Below are positions 55,109-64,000 of a stretch of 64,000 nt of DNA, one piece after another. Within the stretch, counting starts at the first letter, position 1, and the number at the start of each line of letters is the position of its first letter. Under the pieces are notes generated by a model. It made no database searches. It was not told where the DNA came from and saw only the letters and a program-made list of their open reading frames with translations. The position numbers were made by a program, and so were the translations under genes. The stretch is from Ditylenchus dipsaci (lineage: Eukaryota > Nematoda > Chromadorea > Rhabditida > Anguinidae). The stretch is from contig SADC01000095.1 in assembly GCA_004194705.1 (NCBI GenBank), positions 124,001-188,000 on the forward strand, written 5' to 3'.

Positions 55109-56413
55109 ATGAAAAGCAATTCCATATTTTCACTTTATCTTATAAATTTTTTCAACTTTCTGCTTTTACAAGCCCAGCAAATTGAATTACTAAATAAAAA
55201 ACAAATTGGTGAATTACAACATTTCTCTTACTTTTCACCAGAAGATTTTACTCATGGCTACTTTATAAGCTCTGCAAATACTAGCAGCAGAAAACTAATA
55301 GGAGCAATATCAACGACAAAATATGGAGCCATTGATCTGGAAGTTGATATTACAAATCTAGCAGTGGATGTAGAATATAATTTTGACCAAGTAGGTCATG
55401 AACTACTAAGTTACCTCATATTACAAATGAAAGCAATGGCTAAGCTTCAAATTTGTATTGAAGTGAAAAAAGATAATTTACTTTTACTACACTTTTTTAA
55501 CGCGTCTGGATTTCTAATACAACCCACCGCAAAACAAGACCACTTGAAAATGTGTTTTATGTTAGCTTATATCGAGCCCATCCAACCTACTGAACCTACT
55601 AGCTCAAGCCATAATTTTTTAGGTTTTTTCACATTTCCTGAAGGAACCATGTCTGGACAATTAGTTTATGAGTTGGTTGACAGTTATGATGTTCATATAA
55701 TCAACATAGTGGTTTATTCAACTGCTTCTTATAATTCTATTGCTAGTGCGCTATTAGTTCACCTCCGAAACCATATGAAAGCAGAAGCCAAGCGCAATAT
55801 GTATAAAGAAATTAGAACAAATGACTTTCAACTTCAAAATGCTTTAGTAGGATTCGGCTTCAAAATAGAAGTTGGAAAAATGTCACTGGCCCTAACTCAC
55901 ACAAAAGAATTAGAACCTACTGCTCTTGCAAACTCGATCCAACATCATATTGGACTGTTTACAATTCCTGAGCAATTTCAAGCAGGACAGATAACTTTTG
56001 AGTATAAATCGGCTTATGAAATATATATTGCTCATGTAATGACAGACCCAACACATTTTGTAGCTGTTGAAAATCAATTAATAGATTATCTTATTAAAAA
56101 AATTCTTATTAATGCTTATCAAAGTGTTTCAGGCCATAGTTCACTCACAAAAGAAAATCTGAAAAAACAACTATTACCAAACATTATGAGTCAAATGTTG
56201 ATAAGTGTGCATGTGCAAACCACTGATTGGAATGCTCAAAATTTGTATTTCAAATGTGGGTTTCAGTTTGTGCATGTTCCAGGGAGTAATGCTCATATTC
56301 CGCTAGAAGAACATATTAATGGCAAATTATGTTACAAGATGGAAAAAAGTTTAACAGATCAGAAACAATTAATAGTCATTTTTGCAAAAGTATCGAATAG
56401 TTTACAGTCGTAA
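55109..56413 (+). CDS. Intronless, probably secreted protein with three GNAT-like repeats
   Basis: The 434-residue frame is uninterrupted, and AATAAA at 56442-56447 follows the stop by about 30 bases. Residues 1-23 look like a signal peptide (SLYLINFFNFLLLQAQ). The rest is three diverged repeats of about 130 residues with the order of a GCN5-type acetyltransferase fold: strand, strand, helix, strand, then a GF turn. The markers are LHFFNASGFLI (about 130), QNALVGFGFKIE (about 250) and DWNAQNLYFKCGFQFV (about 380). Each is preceded by a GQLVYEL / GQITFEY-like strand and a helix such as IASALLVHLRNHMK. The usual acetyl-CoA loop (Q/R-x-x-G-x-G/A) is not preserved, so catalysis is doubtful. A single-exon gene is unusual beside multi-exon neighbours. 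The fold call is inferred from pattern, not from a search. Confidence 0.75.
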   Translation: MKSNSIFSLYLINFFNFLLLQAQQIELLNKKQIGELQHFSYFSPEDFTHGYFISSANTSSRKLIGAISTTKYGAIDLEVDITNLAVDVEYNFDQVGHELLSYLILQMKAMAKLQICIEVKKDNLLLLHFFNASGFLIQPTAKQDHLKMCFMLAYIEPIQPTEPTSSSHNFLGFFTFPEGTMSGQLVYELVDSYDVHIINIVVYSTASYNSIASALLVHLRNHMKAEAKRNMYKEIRTNDFQLQNALVGFGFKIEVGKMSLALTHTKELEPTALANSIQHHIGLFTIPEQFQAGQITFEYKSAYEIYIAHVMTDPTHFVAVENQLIDYLIKKILINAYQSVSGHSSLTKENLKKQLLPNIMSQMLISVHVQTTDWNAQNLYFKCGFQFVHVPGSNAHIPLEEHINGKLCYKMEKSLTDQKQLIVIFAKVSNSLQS

Positions 56414-56790
56414 TGCTTTTCTGTGTTTGTTGTGATAAAAAAATAAACACTTTTTAACATTTTGAAGACCAATTTCTTAAGAGCGATTGTTTTTCTAATG
56501 AGGTATTGCATACCCCGGTGACGATTGCAAGAGGCGTATCAGCAGTGGGGATTATGAAAAAAAAAACCTTTTCCGAAACTGAATTTTTCTCGAAAATACC
56601 CACTTTTTCTAAAATATTTCACTAACTGACCACCTGAACATTTCTACTATCATGAAGCTTAATTCATAGGCTTTCAAATGGTACATAAATTATCTGTGAA
56701 TGGAGTGGAGTAGGATGCCGAAAATGGTCTTTGATTGAAGTTTACTATTCGTCATAACTCTTTTCAGCTTTTGTCGTAAAACATTTTTTA
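56414..56790. other. Spacer
   Basis: It contains the 3' end of the GNAT-like gene and unassigned sequence with TACCCCGGTGACGATTGC, which resembles the edge of the foldback at 11785. No exon is seen. Confidence 0.3.
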
Positions 56791-57047
56791 TACACCAGAA
56801 ACCTCGATACGATAATTGTCGACAATATCGACACAAATGTCAGTCAAACACCTGGGAACTTCGCACGAGTGGGTGATTATGTTTTGGCTTTAAGAAACTT
56901 AGAATACCCTCGTCCAAGACCAGTTGGCGAGATGCATGACTTTTCAAAAGCAGAGGGGAAGAGTGGATGACTGCAGCTTATGCTGCTTCTTTGGACATGC
57001 TTAAAAATTGGCTGGAAAATCCCCAGTGGAGAGATACACCGAGATAA
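56791..57047 (+). CDS. Unrecognised terminal exon with a one-base frame break
   Basis: A frame reading RNLDTIIVDNIDTNVSQT, GNFARVGDYVLALRNLEYP and RPVGEMHDFSKAEG runs into a stop just after a GGGG run. One base over, the reading continues EEWMTAAYAASLDMLKNW and ENPQWRDTPR to TAA. Adding a single G to the run would join them. The sequence looks like an ordinary conserved enzyme C-terminus, but I do not recognise it. Acceptor-like ATACACCAG lies at 56790-56798. No upstream exon was found. Either an assembly error in the homopolymer or a recent frameshift explains the break. Confidence 0.45.
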
Positions 57048-58239
57048 CTTTTTGTTTTGTGTTTTAAATGATTTTGAACCTTATATGTAAGCCAGAAAAA
57101 TAAGAAGGGTTCTCATTAGAGTCTTCTTCAAGAAATTGCCAAGATTGAAAACTTGATTTATGAATTCTCGACCAGACAATTTATCGCTTTTATCTTACTA
57201 TTTGAATTTATCCTCGATTATTTTGCCCTGTTTTCAACTTTAAACGTTTTGTCTTAACTTTAATCATTAATCATTAAAAGATAATAAAGATAATATTATT
57301 TAATCATTAATCTTTAACTTTAAATCTCAACTTTACAACAAGCTATCAGACTCTATTGAATAAATTTAGAAATATGAAAATTTAAGGGGTTTGAAAAAAT
57401 AACAGAAAAAGAAAATTTACTTCATTAAAACGTGTGGCGACAGCCAACCATTGCCTAAGATTTAAAAAAAAATCTAAAAATTAATAATAGGAGGACCAAG
57501 ACAAAAAATTGATGTTTTTAGAGATGTGGAAGTCTAGGGAAGACCAGTGCCCCAACCTTCACGCACCAGAAAGTCAAAGCCAGTTCCGTTTAAAAATACC
57601 ATTTCGTCTTACCAGGATAATAAGCCAAAACCTTACTTGTGCCAAGTTATGCAGAAAAGACAAAATTTATTTTTGATTTTTTTCTAAAAGAGGGATTTGA
57701 GCGGTTAGATTTTATTTCTCTTGTGGCTTTGCTTAATTCTAAAAATAGTAATAGCTTTTAAAAAATGTTTTTTTTTCTATGTTCCCTCTCTCATTGCATT
57801 GCGTTCACGCCGCCACGTTTACCTCACTTTTGATATATTTGTTAAATAATTTTTTTTTGTATTTTTGTTGTTAACAGAACCACCACCTGGGCACCACTAC
57901 ATGGGTACCCTTACCTAAGTACAACCAGAAAAAAGAGATTTGTAAATAGAAAATGGGTCAAGAAGTGTGACGTACATAGAGTGTGCGTCACACACACATA
58001 AAAAGAAACTATAAAAAAAACTATAAAAAGAAAACAGCTAGATACAGCTACAATATCGGGCTTGGTCACTCAATTTTCAGTTGCCTTGGAAGATCATCGA
58101 TTCGTAAGAAATCAGCTTGGTTTTTGGGATTACAAATTTGATTACAAGTTTGAATGCATTGCTAACAGCGAAAATAATTTTTTAATTGACAAATAGTTTA
58201 AAAACACCTCGTAATTGACGCTCATTCAAGTTAATTTTG
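57048..58239. other. No feature recognised
   Basis: This is AT-rich, with repeated TAATCATTAATC words near 57260-57330 and a small tandem CACACACAT/ACTATAAAAAA stretch near 57985-58030. No supported exon. Confidence 0.35.
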
Positions 58240-58560
58240 GGAAAAGAATGCGTTGGATATGTATATTTTTGATGAATTTGGCATGGGGATTTGACAAATT
58301 TCGGGATCGAGATCGGGATTTTAGGAAATGGCTGGGCGGGATTTCGGGACGGGATTTTCGGCCGAAAATCGATCAGGCGGGATTGGGATCCTGTCGGCAC
58401 CCCGTCCTGATGGCGTCTTTAATATGAAGTACCAGACTGTTTGTGCAGAACATTTCAAAAAATTCAAAAACCATGGTAAAAAAAGTGTCGGATCCTAGGC
58501 AAGAACGAACTTGAAGTGGCGGCCATTATACTAAGATTTCTCTGTACTGCTGGAAGGATT
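58240..58560. repeat. CGGGATT word fragment and palindromic-element fragment
   Basis: GGGATTTCGGGACGGGATTT and CGGCCGAAAATCG words (58280-58410) look like one arm of a word-array hAT-like element, with the end CAGGACGGGGTGCCGACAGG on the complement. They are followed by a half copy (58430-58555) of the element family at 33315-33748. Confidence 0.45.
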
Positions 58561-58685
58561 TGTTGGGGATTTCCGAGGGACATTTTTGAAAAAACCGATA
58601 TATCAATTTTATTTTATCGAGCCTTCGAAACCCTTTGAAAATAAAATAAAATTATCTAATTTGCACATTAGGATATAAACAGAAA

Positions 58686-59015
58686 TTATGCCTCAAATAT
58701 CTGATCCATTAGGACCCATTTCTGACCAGGCTTAGCATTATCCAAAGGCTGTTGGAATTTCCACATTAACTGCTCCCATTCCTGAACTTTTGGATTGGCG
58801 GCATCCATTTCTGCTTTTGTCTCAAAACTAAAGTCATCTTTGGTCTGGAGCATCATGACCAATCTAGTGTGGCAGCGGTATATTTGAATGTGGACTATTC
58901 CTGACTTGTAGATACTTTCCTGCACTTCGGGCCAAACTGCCTTGTGGTGGGCTTCATACTCAGTGATCAACTGTGGATCATCTTTTAGATCCAGTGTTAG
59001 ACAGTACGTTTTCAT
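58686..59015 (-). CDS. L-fucose/L-rhamnose mutarotase-like protein
   Basis: A complete 109-residue single-exon frame matches the L-rhamnose/L-fucose mutarotase family (Pfam rhaM, PF05336). It has the typical length and the motifs YCLTLDLKDDPQLI, EYEAHHKAVWPEVQESI, GIVHIQIYRC, MLQTKDDFSFETKAEMDA, PKVQEWEQLMWKFQQPL and WVLMDQIF. Such enzymes interconvert the alpha and beta anomers of the sugar as a small dimeric ferredoxin-like barrel. The histidine after EYEAH and the tryptophans are in place. No signal peptide is present, so it should be cytosolic. TTAGCTTAACGCAG ends directly before the ATG and may be a trans-splice acceptor. The wording of the motifs is closer to bacterial members I know than to animal proteins, and the absence of introns fits horizontal origin. 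This is an inference without a tree. Confidence 0.85.
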   Translation of the reverse strand: MKTYCLTLDLKDDPQLITEYEAHHKAVWPEVQESIYKSGIVHIQIYRCHTRLVMMLQTKDDFSFETKAEMDAANPKVQEWEQLMWKFQQPLDNAKPGQKWVLMDQIFEA

Positions 59016-59170
59016 CTGCGTTAAGCTAACATTGTTTTTTCTCTCTCACAGTTCTTAGAATATATATTGAATGCATTGTGAAATTCACTTTTATTATTGT
59101 TTAGGCATTTCAAAAAAAATTTTTAGAGTATTTATTTATTGCTTGACTACATTTAAATGAACTGACAAAT

Positions 59171-59416
59171 ACCGTATTTCCTCTAAAATAGCCCTCCTTC
59201 TAAAATAGCCCTCCCCCTACTTGGAAGACCTATATCTCAAGCTAGAGTGAATATTTTGCAAATCTGTCTTTCGCATTTTTTTAACTCCCACGAGCTCTAC
59301 CGATTCCACTTTTTCGATTTTGGATTTCCACCAGAAAATCTCGAAATCGAATCCAAATTTTCTGAAAATTGGAGGTTTGAATAAAATAGCCCGGGGGCTA
59401 TTTTAGAGGAAATACG
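59171..59416. repeat. ACCGTATTT-ended inverted repeat
   Basis: ACCGTATTTCCTCTAAAATA and its complement (to 59416) enclose GCCCTCC words and a CCACGAGCTCTACCGATTCC core. That core also occurs near 1240-1260 and 39315-39335. Confidence 0.75.
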
Positions 59417-59529
59417 GTAGTAAAAGAATGATTACTGAACGAGTACAAGATGTTTTCGAAAAAGAAAATTTAACACAAACAAATAAGCAAACTGAGTGCA
59501 TAATAATTGTCTGAGCTATTTCGTGTTGA

Positions 59530-60548
59530 TACAATTGAACTCCGATAACCTGACAACTCCAGGGACCGGCCTAAAGTGTCGGAATATTGGGGGTATCATT
59601 TTATCAGGCTTAAATATGTTTATTTAAACCCAAGAACAACAATTATGACAAGCGTTGAACAAATTTGAAAAAAAGCAGTTAGTTTGCTCTTAGTTTCTCT
59701 TTTTCGCTCCTGGTGGAAATTATCGTACAATTTTTCAGTATAGCTAAGAACTGTGGGATTGCTGAAGTTTTATTCCACGTAGCGTCGGACAAAGTTGAAG
59801 GCGGCTTTAAATTCCAGTGACGACTGGCTTTCCATTCCCTCCCCCACTGGCTCGCTGTCGCTGAAGTCGCTAGTTTCCTCCTCCACTGCTGAGACTTCCC
59901 GAACAATCTGCACACCGTATTTTTTATCTCTTTTTATTTACAAGTTTTGTGTCGAAATGATCTTTGCAATCTCTAATAGAGAAGAACGAAATTAAAAAAA
60001 GTATAAAAAAACTATAAACACCGAAGCTGTCAGCGTGTCAACTCCGATGAAATTCACCACCAACCGCTTCTTCGTTGGTCCCGTCGTGGAGCTGCTAGAC
60101 CGGTACTTTATGACCCAACTTTTGGAATTTTTTTATTGAAAAACCTCAATTTTGTGAAGAAAAGTTTCTTGAGAATCACCCCTAACACCAAAGTCTCTTC
60201 CTAAATCCGAATCCGTTGAGATCAGATAGAAATTATTTTTAGTAGCCGAGATATCCATCTCAGTGGGCCAGTGGTGCGAGCTTACTGACTTGCCTACTCA
60301 AAGTAGCTATATCTTAGCTCCTGGAAATATTTTTTATGTGAACACGGATTTAAGAAGAGATTTCGGTATTAAGATGACTTTAAGAAAAAAATTACAAAGA
60401 TGATCTTTGTCAATAAAAAAAGTTCAAAAGTTAGGTCATAAAGTACCACGAATCGATATTTTACCGTGTCGGTTTATTGGGGGTCGCCACCAAATTTTTT
60501 TAAAGTGTCGGATTATGAGGGGTGTCGGGTTATTGGAGTTCGATCGTA
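59530..60548. mobile_element. Tigger/pogo-like element with transposase relic
   Basis: The ends TACAATTGAACTCCGATAAC and TACGATCGAACTCCAATAAC (complement) are on TA. It is about 1 kb. On the minus strand it carries the C-terminal end of a transposase. Confidence 0.75.
59640..59930 (-). pseudogene. Tigger-type transposase C-terminal relic
   Basis: The minus frame reads QIVREVSAVEEETSDFSD, SSLEFKAAFNFVRRYVE, an in-frame TAA, then NFSNPTVLSYTEKLYDNFH and QERKRETKSKLTAFF. An acidic stretch, a helix with an RRY-like motif and a basic K-x-x-L-x-x-FF ending are typical of Tigger/CENP-B-like transposase tails. The catalytic core is missing. STTGPTKKRLVVNFIGVD near 60090-60045 may be another piece. 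Confidence 0.55.
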
Positions 60549-61199
60549 TAAGGTTTTTCTTTATATATTTTGCTTGAGCGGTTAATGCTAAGCAAGAGCC
60601 CAAATTGTGAGGGGCTATAAAGCCAAGAAATACCAATAAAACTTGCTCTCCTACAGTTGGTGGTGTGGAAGTTGTCATTCAGACTGTAGCTTAAACAGGG
60701 CACCGAAGCTTTTTTGTTCAAAGATTTGTCCTTTATTTGAGACCCGGAATCTTTAGAACTTTGAGAATTTACGTCGAAATCTTCATTTTCGGGACTCAAA
60801 AGCCAGTAAGCACTGGCAAAAATAGCGCTTTTTTTAAAAATATTACCAAAGTTTTTTGTTTTATGAAAATGACATTTATTTTTAAATTTTGAAGTTCGGA
60901 GCCCCAAGCTACAAAAAATTAGTGGTACTCAGATGCGGAATTGAACTCAAAAATTATTTCAATTATAGATGCTTATCAATGTGAATTGAATAGAAGTAAC
61001 CAAAAAGTGGTAAAAATTGGCCCAAATACACACATACACTTACTACCCGTCATCGACTAGACAATGCATGAATACAGCAGCAATGCACATAGAGCAGCAC
61101 AAACAGGAGAGTAGAAAAGCGAGTATAAACATAAATATGCAAAGAGCATTGCAATGAATGCATTTAATTTAAAGGAAATTAAAGAGTTGAAATTGAAAT
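60549..61199. other. No feature recognised
   Basis: GAGACCCGGAATCTTTAG and CTTCATTTTCGGGACTC near 60740-60800, with CGGAGCCCCAAGC at 60898, suggest a decayed palindromic repeat. It is the 3' flank of the minus-strand gene that ends at 61200. Confidence 0.3.
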
Positions 61200-63725
61200 T
61201 CACAAATCGGTGGCCATTAAGGCCCGCTTATGAGCTGCATTTTTATAGTTCAAGTAGTTTCTAGCAGGTATGCTCTGCAAGTGACTATACATATTTGGCT
61301 GATCCTCAATCGCCGTGGAGTTGGGCTTATTCAAAGGCTGGCCTTGATCTCTGCCAAAATAGTGCAAAACTCTTTTGTTAGGAGTGCTTGAGAAGGATGT
61401 TTTGGAGCTGGAGCCATTAACTACTTTATTTGGCGTAGATACTGGAAGACGGTGATTCGATTTTTGGCTAAGGGAAGAATTCGGGCGCCGCTGAAATTGT
61501 TTTTTAGTAATCTGATGCGTTAAATATGTTGAGCTTGAATAATTCGGTTTTTTTTTATTTTAGACATATTTTGACAAAAGTGGTCTCACAAAAAAATACA
61601 CAGAAATTAGTGCTTAAAAACATTAAAAAATTTAAAAAATAATTACAGAGGGAACTCGCAAGCTTGTTATATTTTTCACAGGAAAGTTTGGTTTCATTTA
61701 ATGTCCAATGTGTGACCTTTAGTCAAATTCGTTCAGAAGAGCCATGGCCATGCGTTTCGGATTGTCCCCGCCAATTCAAAAAAAATCGCCTAATCATTGA
61801 ACTTCTGTACGGATTTCTTAACTTACTTTCTAACAAAACAAGGCCTAGAATTTAATTTTAGGTGTTGTTTTGTTAGAAACCAAGCTGGAAAATCCGCACA
61901 GAAATTGAATGATTAGGAAAAAATTTTTAATTGGCGGGGCACAACCGTTGTAGGAGACAGCAATGGCCCTTTAACGGCCACCGCCTCAAGTTTGTATCCG
62001 CCCAGGGTGCTACACTTTATCATTATGGTTTTTGAAAAATGCGCATAAGAACTCCATGAATTTGATTGAAAGTCGCATATTAACCGTCTCGTGGACCAAC
62101 TGTCCTGTGCGAATACAAAATAAGCTCACGGAGTGTCCTTGTTAGCCAACTGGCCACAAAGCCATCTTTAAAAAATAGGGAAATACTAGAAGTTTGTCGA
62201 ATAATGAATATTTCATAATTTACCTAGTCAGCCATCAGTTAGCATTTAGAAGCATTAGACGCTTGTCTAGAAGTGATTAGTACAGGCAGGTTGGATCCAA
62301 TGTTAATGTTCTCTTTTTTGAGAACTGATTTCAAGGGTTTACTACTTCCAATGGACGGAATCTTGGTTGCTTTGACTTCTTTAGCACAGCCATTATTATT
62401 GTTGTTTTGAGCATCCAATGCAGATGAGCCAGCCGTGGATGCAGTAGGTACTGCATTGTTGTTCTGAGAATCAAACGGGTGTTTGCTCTCTACATCCTGC
62501 TCGTTTCCGAGGAAGAGGAAGCAGAAAAAGCGGAATTGACCATAGCTACCACCATTTGTTCCCCATTATTTGTAAGTGTTACAGGAGTATGTATGTTAGT
62601 GTGGCCAGATGGGGATGCAGATCTGCTTCTAGTGGTGGAAGTAGTCATCTGGAAAAAAGCACCATCACCTTATTAAAAGCAGTAAGCCACTCGAACTTAA
62701 AATAAAGCAATAGAAACTAATATCTTCAGAATTTTTTTTCGTAAAGTTACATAAAAGGAGCCCCTTATTTGAAATCCTGCTCTTGGCATTGTGTTTGTGA
62801 CCTGCTTTTTGCAGAAAAATAAATAAAAAAACATTTACATGAAAGTCGAAAAAGAATTTTAATTGAATTAAAAAATAGTTGAGTTCTGCTATAAATAACG
62901 GTCTATTGTAAAATTATGCTAAATTTGCTTACATTATCCAGAGAGACAATATATTTTGGTATCCTGGTATTGCCAGCATTGTAAGCAGAAGGTAAGAGCA
63001 CACTAGCATTATTACTGCTGCTACTGCCACTCACATTCTTTAATCCAATTTCCGGAACATCTTTTGCCTTGGCTCCATTTTCTATTTTGATGGTAGTTAT
63101 GTGAGTAGCTGACCCAGCCAATTGCTTGTTAGCACCCCCAAATACTGGAATACTGCTACTATTGTTCATATTCTTCGTGTTGATGTTGGGTATTGGAGTA
63201 ATAGGCATTGGTATTGGTTTCTCTTCCGGAATGTAGGCAGGCGGTTGGGAAGGCATATTTTGGCCGATTTTGTCGGTGGCTTGAAAAGTAGTGGTCTTGT
63301 TGGATGATTGGTAGCCACTACTATTAGTGTTTGTGGTAATCGTGGTGCTCCGTGATCCAATCTGGCTACTAGCAATGACTTGCTGCTTGACCTCCTGCCG
63401 AAATTTCTGTTTCTGGAGGTGGCTCTGACGGGGCACATATCTAAAAGAAAAATCTTTACTAAGATGCATTTTGAGATGCAAGCAGTCAATTTTTGGGATT
63501 TGATATCAAACAGCACCCCAAAGTAATGAAATACCCCCAACTAAGTTCCTGATGTGCAGTTTTCGACTTGCACTCTAACTGACCCAGTTTAAAATCCACA
63601 AACCTTTGCGAAGGCCTCCTCTCAAAAGTGCCTTGGTTTTGTGCATGTGGGTTATTGCTGCTCGTGGCTTCTTTGTGCACATTCTCATATTCTGTTCGGC
63701 CTCTGCAAATCGCTATATTTACCAT
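61200..63725 (-). CDS. Disordered Asn/Ser/Thr-rich protein of unknown function
   Basis: The model has exons 63725-63604, 63440-62933, 62648-62553, 62496-62284 and 61490-61200 (minus strand), giving 409 residues. The start MVNIAICRGRTEYENVHKE follows stops in frame. The body is low complexity: TTITTNTNSSGYQSSN, PPAYIPEEKPIPMPI, SGSSSSNNASVLLPS and QNNNNNGCAKE, with short ordered-looking pieces such as KPLKSVLKKENINIG. The last exon ends HYFGRDQGQPLNKP and RNYLNYKNAAHKRAL. The 56-bp intron 62552-62497 is proposed to avoid a frame change. The donor at 62283 (GTACTA) is weak; without it the protein would stop at 62239. The last intron holds a TTAA-family MITE. No domain is recognised; a scaffold or RNA-binding regulator is possible but only a guess. 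Confidence 0.55.
61738..61974. mobile_element. TTAA-family foldback MITE
   Basis: The interior words CTAATCATTGAACTTCTGTA and TTCTAACAAAACAAGGCC and the right TTAA (61971-61974) place it in the family. The left end is decayed (GCCATGGCCATGCG, no TTAA). Confidence 0.65.
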
Positions 63726-63752
63726 TATTATTATTCTTTACATACAAACTTT

Positions 63753-63965
63753 GACAATTACTTCCTGCCTTAATTCCGACATTTTTTACCCCGATTTTCG
63801 ACTTCTTTTGCCAGTTTTGTTTAAACATTCTGATCCTAAATATTTCAAAGATTTCGATGTCACCATAAGTTTTTCAAAAATCTATAGCTTTTTCTTCTGA
63901 AAAGGCGAAACTAATGTATAGTAGCCCTCTTTTAAAAACTAGAATGCCACTATATCGAGGCTTCG
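63753..63965. repeat. Fragment of the 33315-33748 palindromic family
   Basis: CCTGCCTTAATTCCGAC, CTTTTGCCAGTTTTGTTT and the right-end word ATGCCACTATATCGAGG match the order seen in 33340-33430 and at its end. The right end of the window is otherwise featureless. Confidence 0.5.
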
Positions 63966-64000
63966 TTTTTTAAACGCCGAAACTGTTTATTTATTAACAA

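Overview
The window looks like nuclear DNA from a nematode with a large, repeat-rich genome. The evidence is two seven-transmembrane receptors of the nematode chemoreceptor Srt type, very short introns (41 to 56 bp, GTAAGT / TTTTCAG) next to kilobase introns filled with transposons, strong AT bias, and possible trans-splice acceptors just before some start codons. No species is claimed. Exon models below were read by eye and checked by phase; no search was run.

Layout. 0-13 kb: a terminal exon of an unknown gene (+), then a minus-strand run of three kinase loci. One is complete except for a 4-base frameshift and a TTAA-type MITE sitting inside a coding exon. One is an N-terminal relic and one a C-terminal part. 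A 1.69 kb element carrying a spliced FLYWCH-finger gene lies in the last. 13-24 kb: mostly nested foldback elements, plus a decayed fragment of ribosomal protein eS4. 24-27 kb: a five-exon secreted Ser/Thr/Pro-rich protein. 30-46 kb: a tandem pair of Srt receptors (320 and 328 aa) with identical exon plans, separated by a deleted piggyBac element. 46-52 kb: foldback elements, then a five-exon protein with two BED-type zinc fingers and a C-terminal coiled coil. 55-59 kb: an intronless, probably secreted protein made of three GNAT-like repeats, an unrecognised terminal exon, and a bacterial-looking L-fucose/L-rhamnose mutarotase. 61-64 kb: a disordered Asn/Ser/Thr-rich protein (-).

The most unusual signal is a set of foldback elements whose long inverted arms are built from short repeated words, a different word in each element. 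Many have exact or near-exact 8-9 bp target duplications (9537-11226, 14979-17082, 17584-18194, 31903-32926, 34841-35614, 46024-46415, 47249-48307, 54181-54393). Several hold non-transposase cargo: a FLYWCH gene with three introns, two divergent copies of a strongly structured RNA-like segment, and a decayed ORF. A second mobile system uses TTAA targets (MITEs, poly-G-ended foldbacks, palindromes with tRNA-like heads, a piggyBac remnant), and a third uses TA targets (Tigger/pogo-like and Tc1-like foldbacks). Together they account for most of the non-genic sequence.
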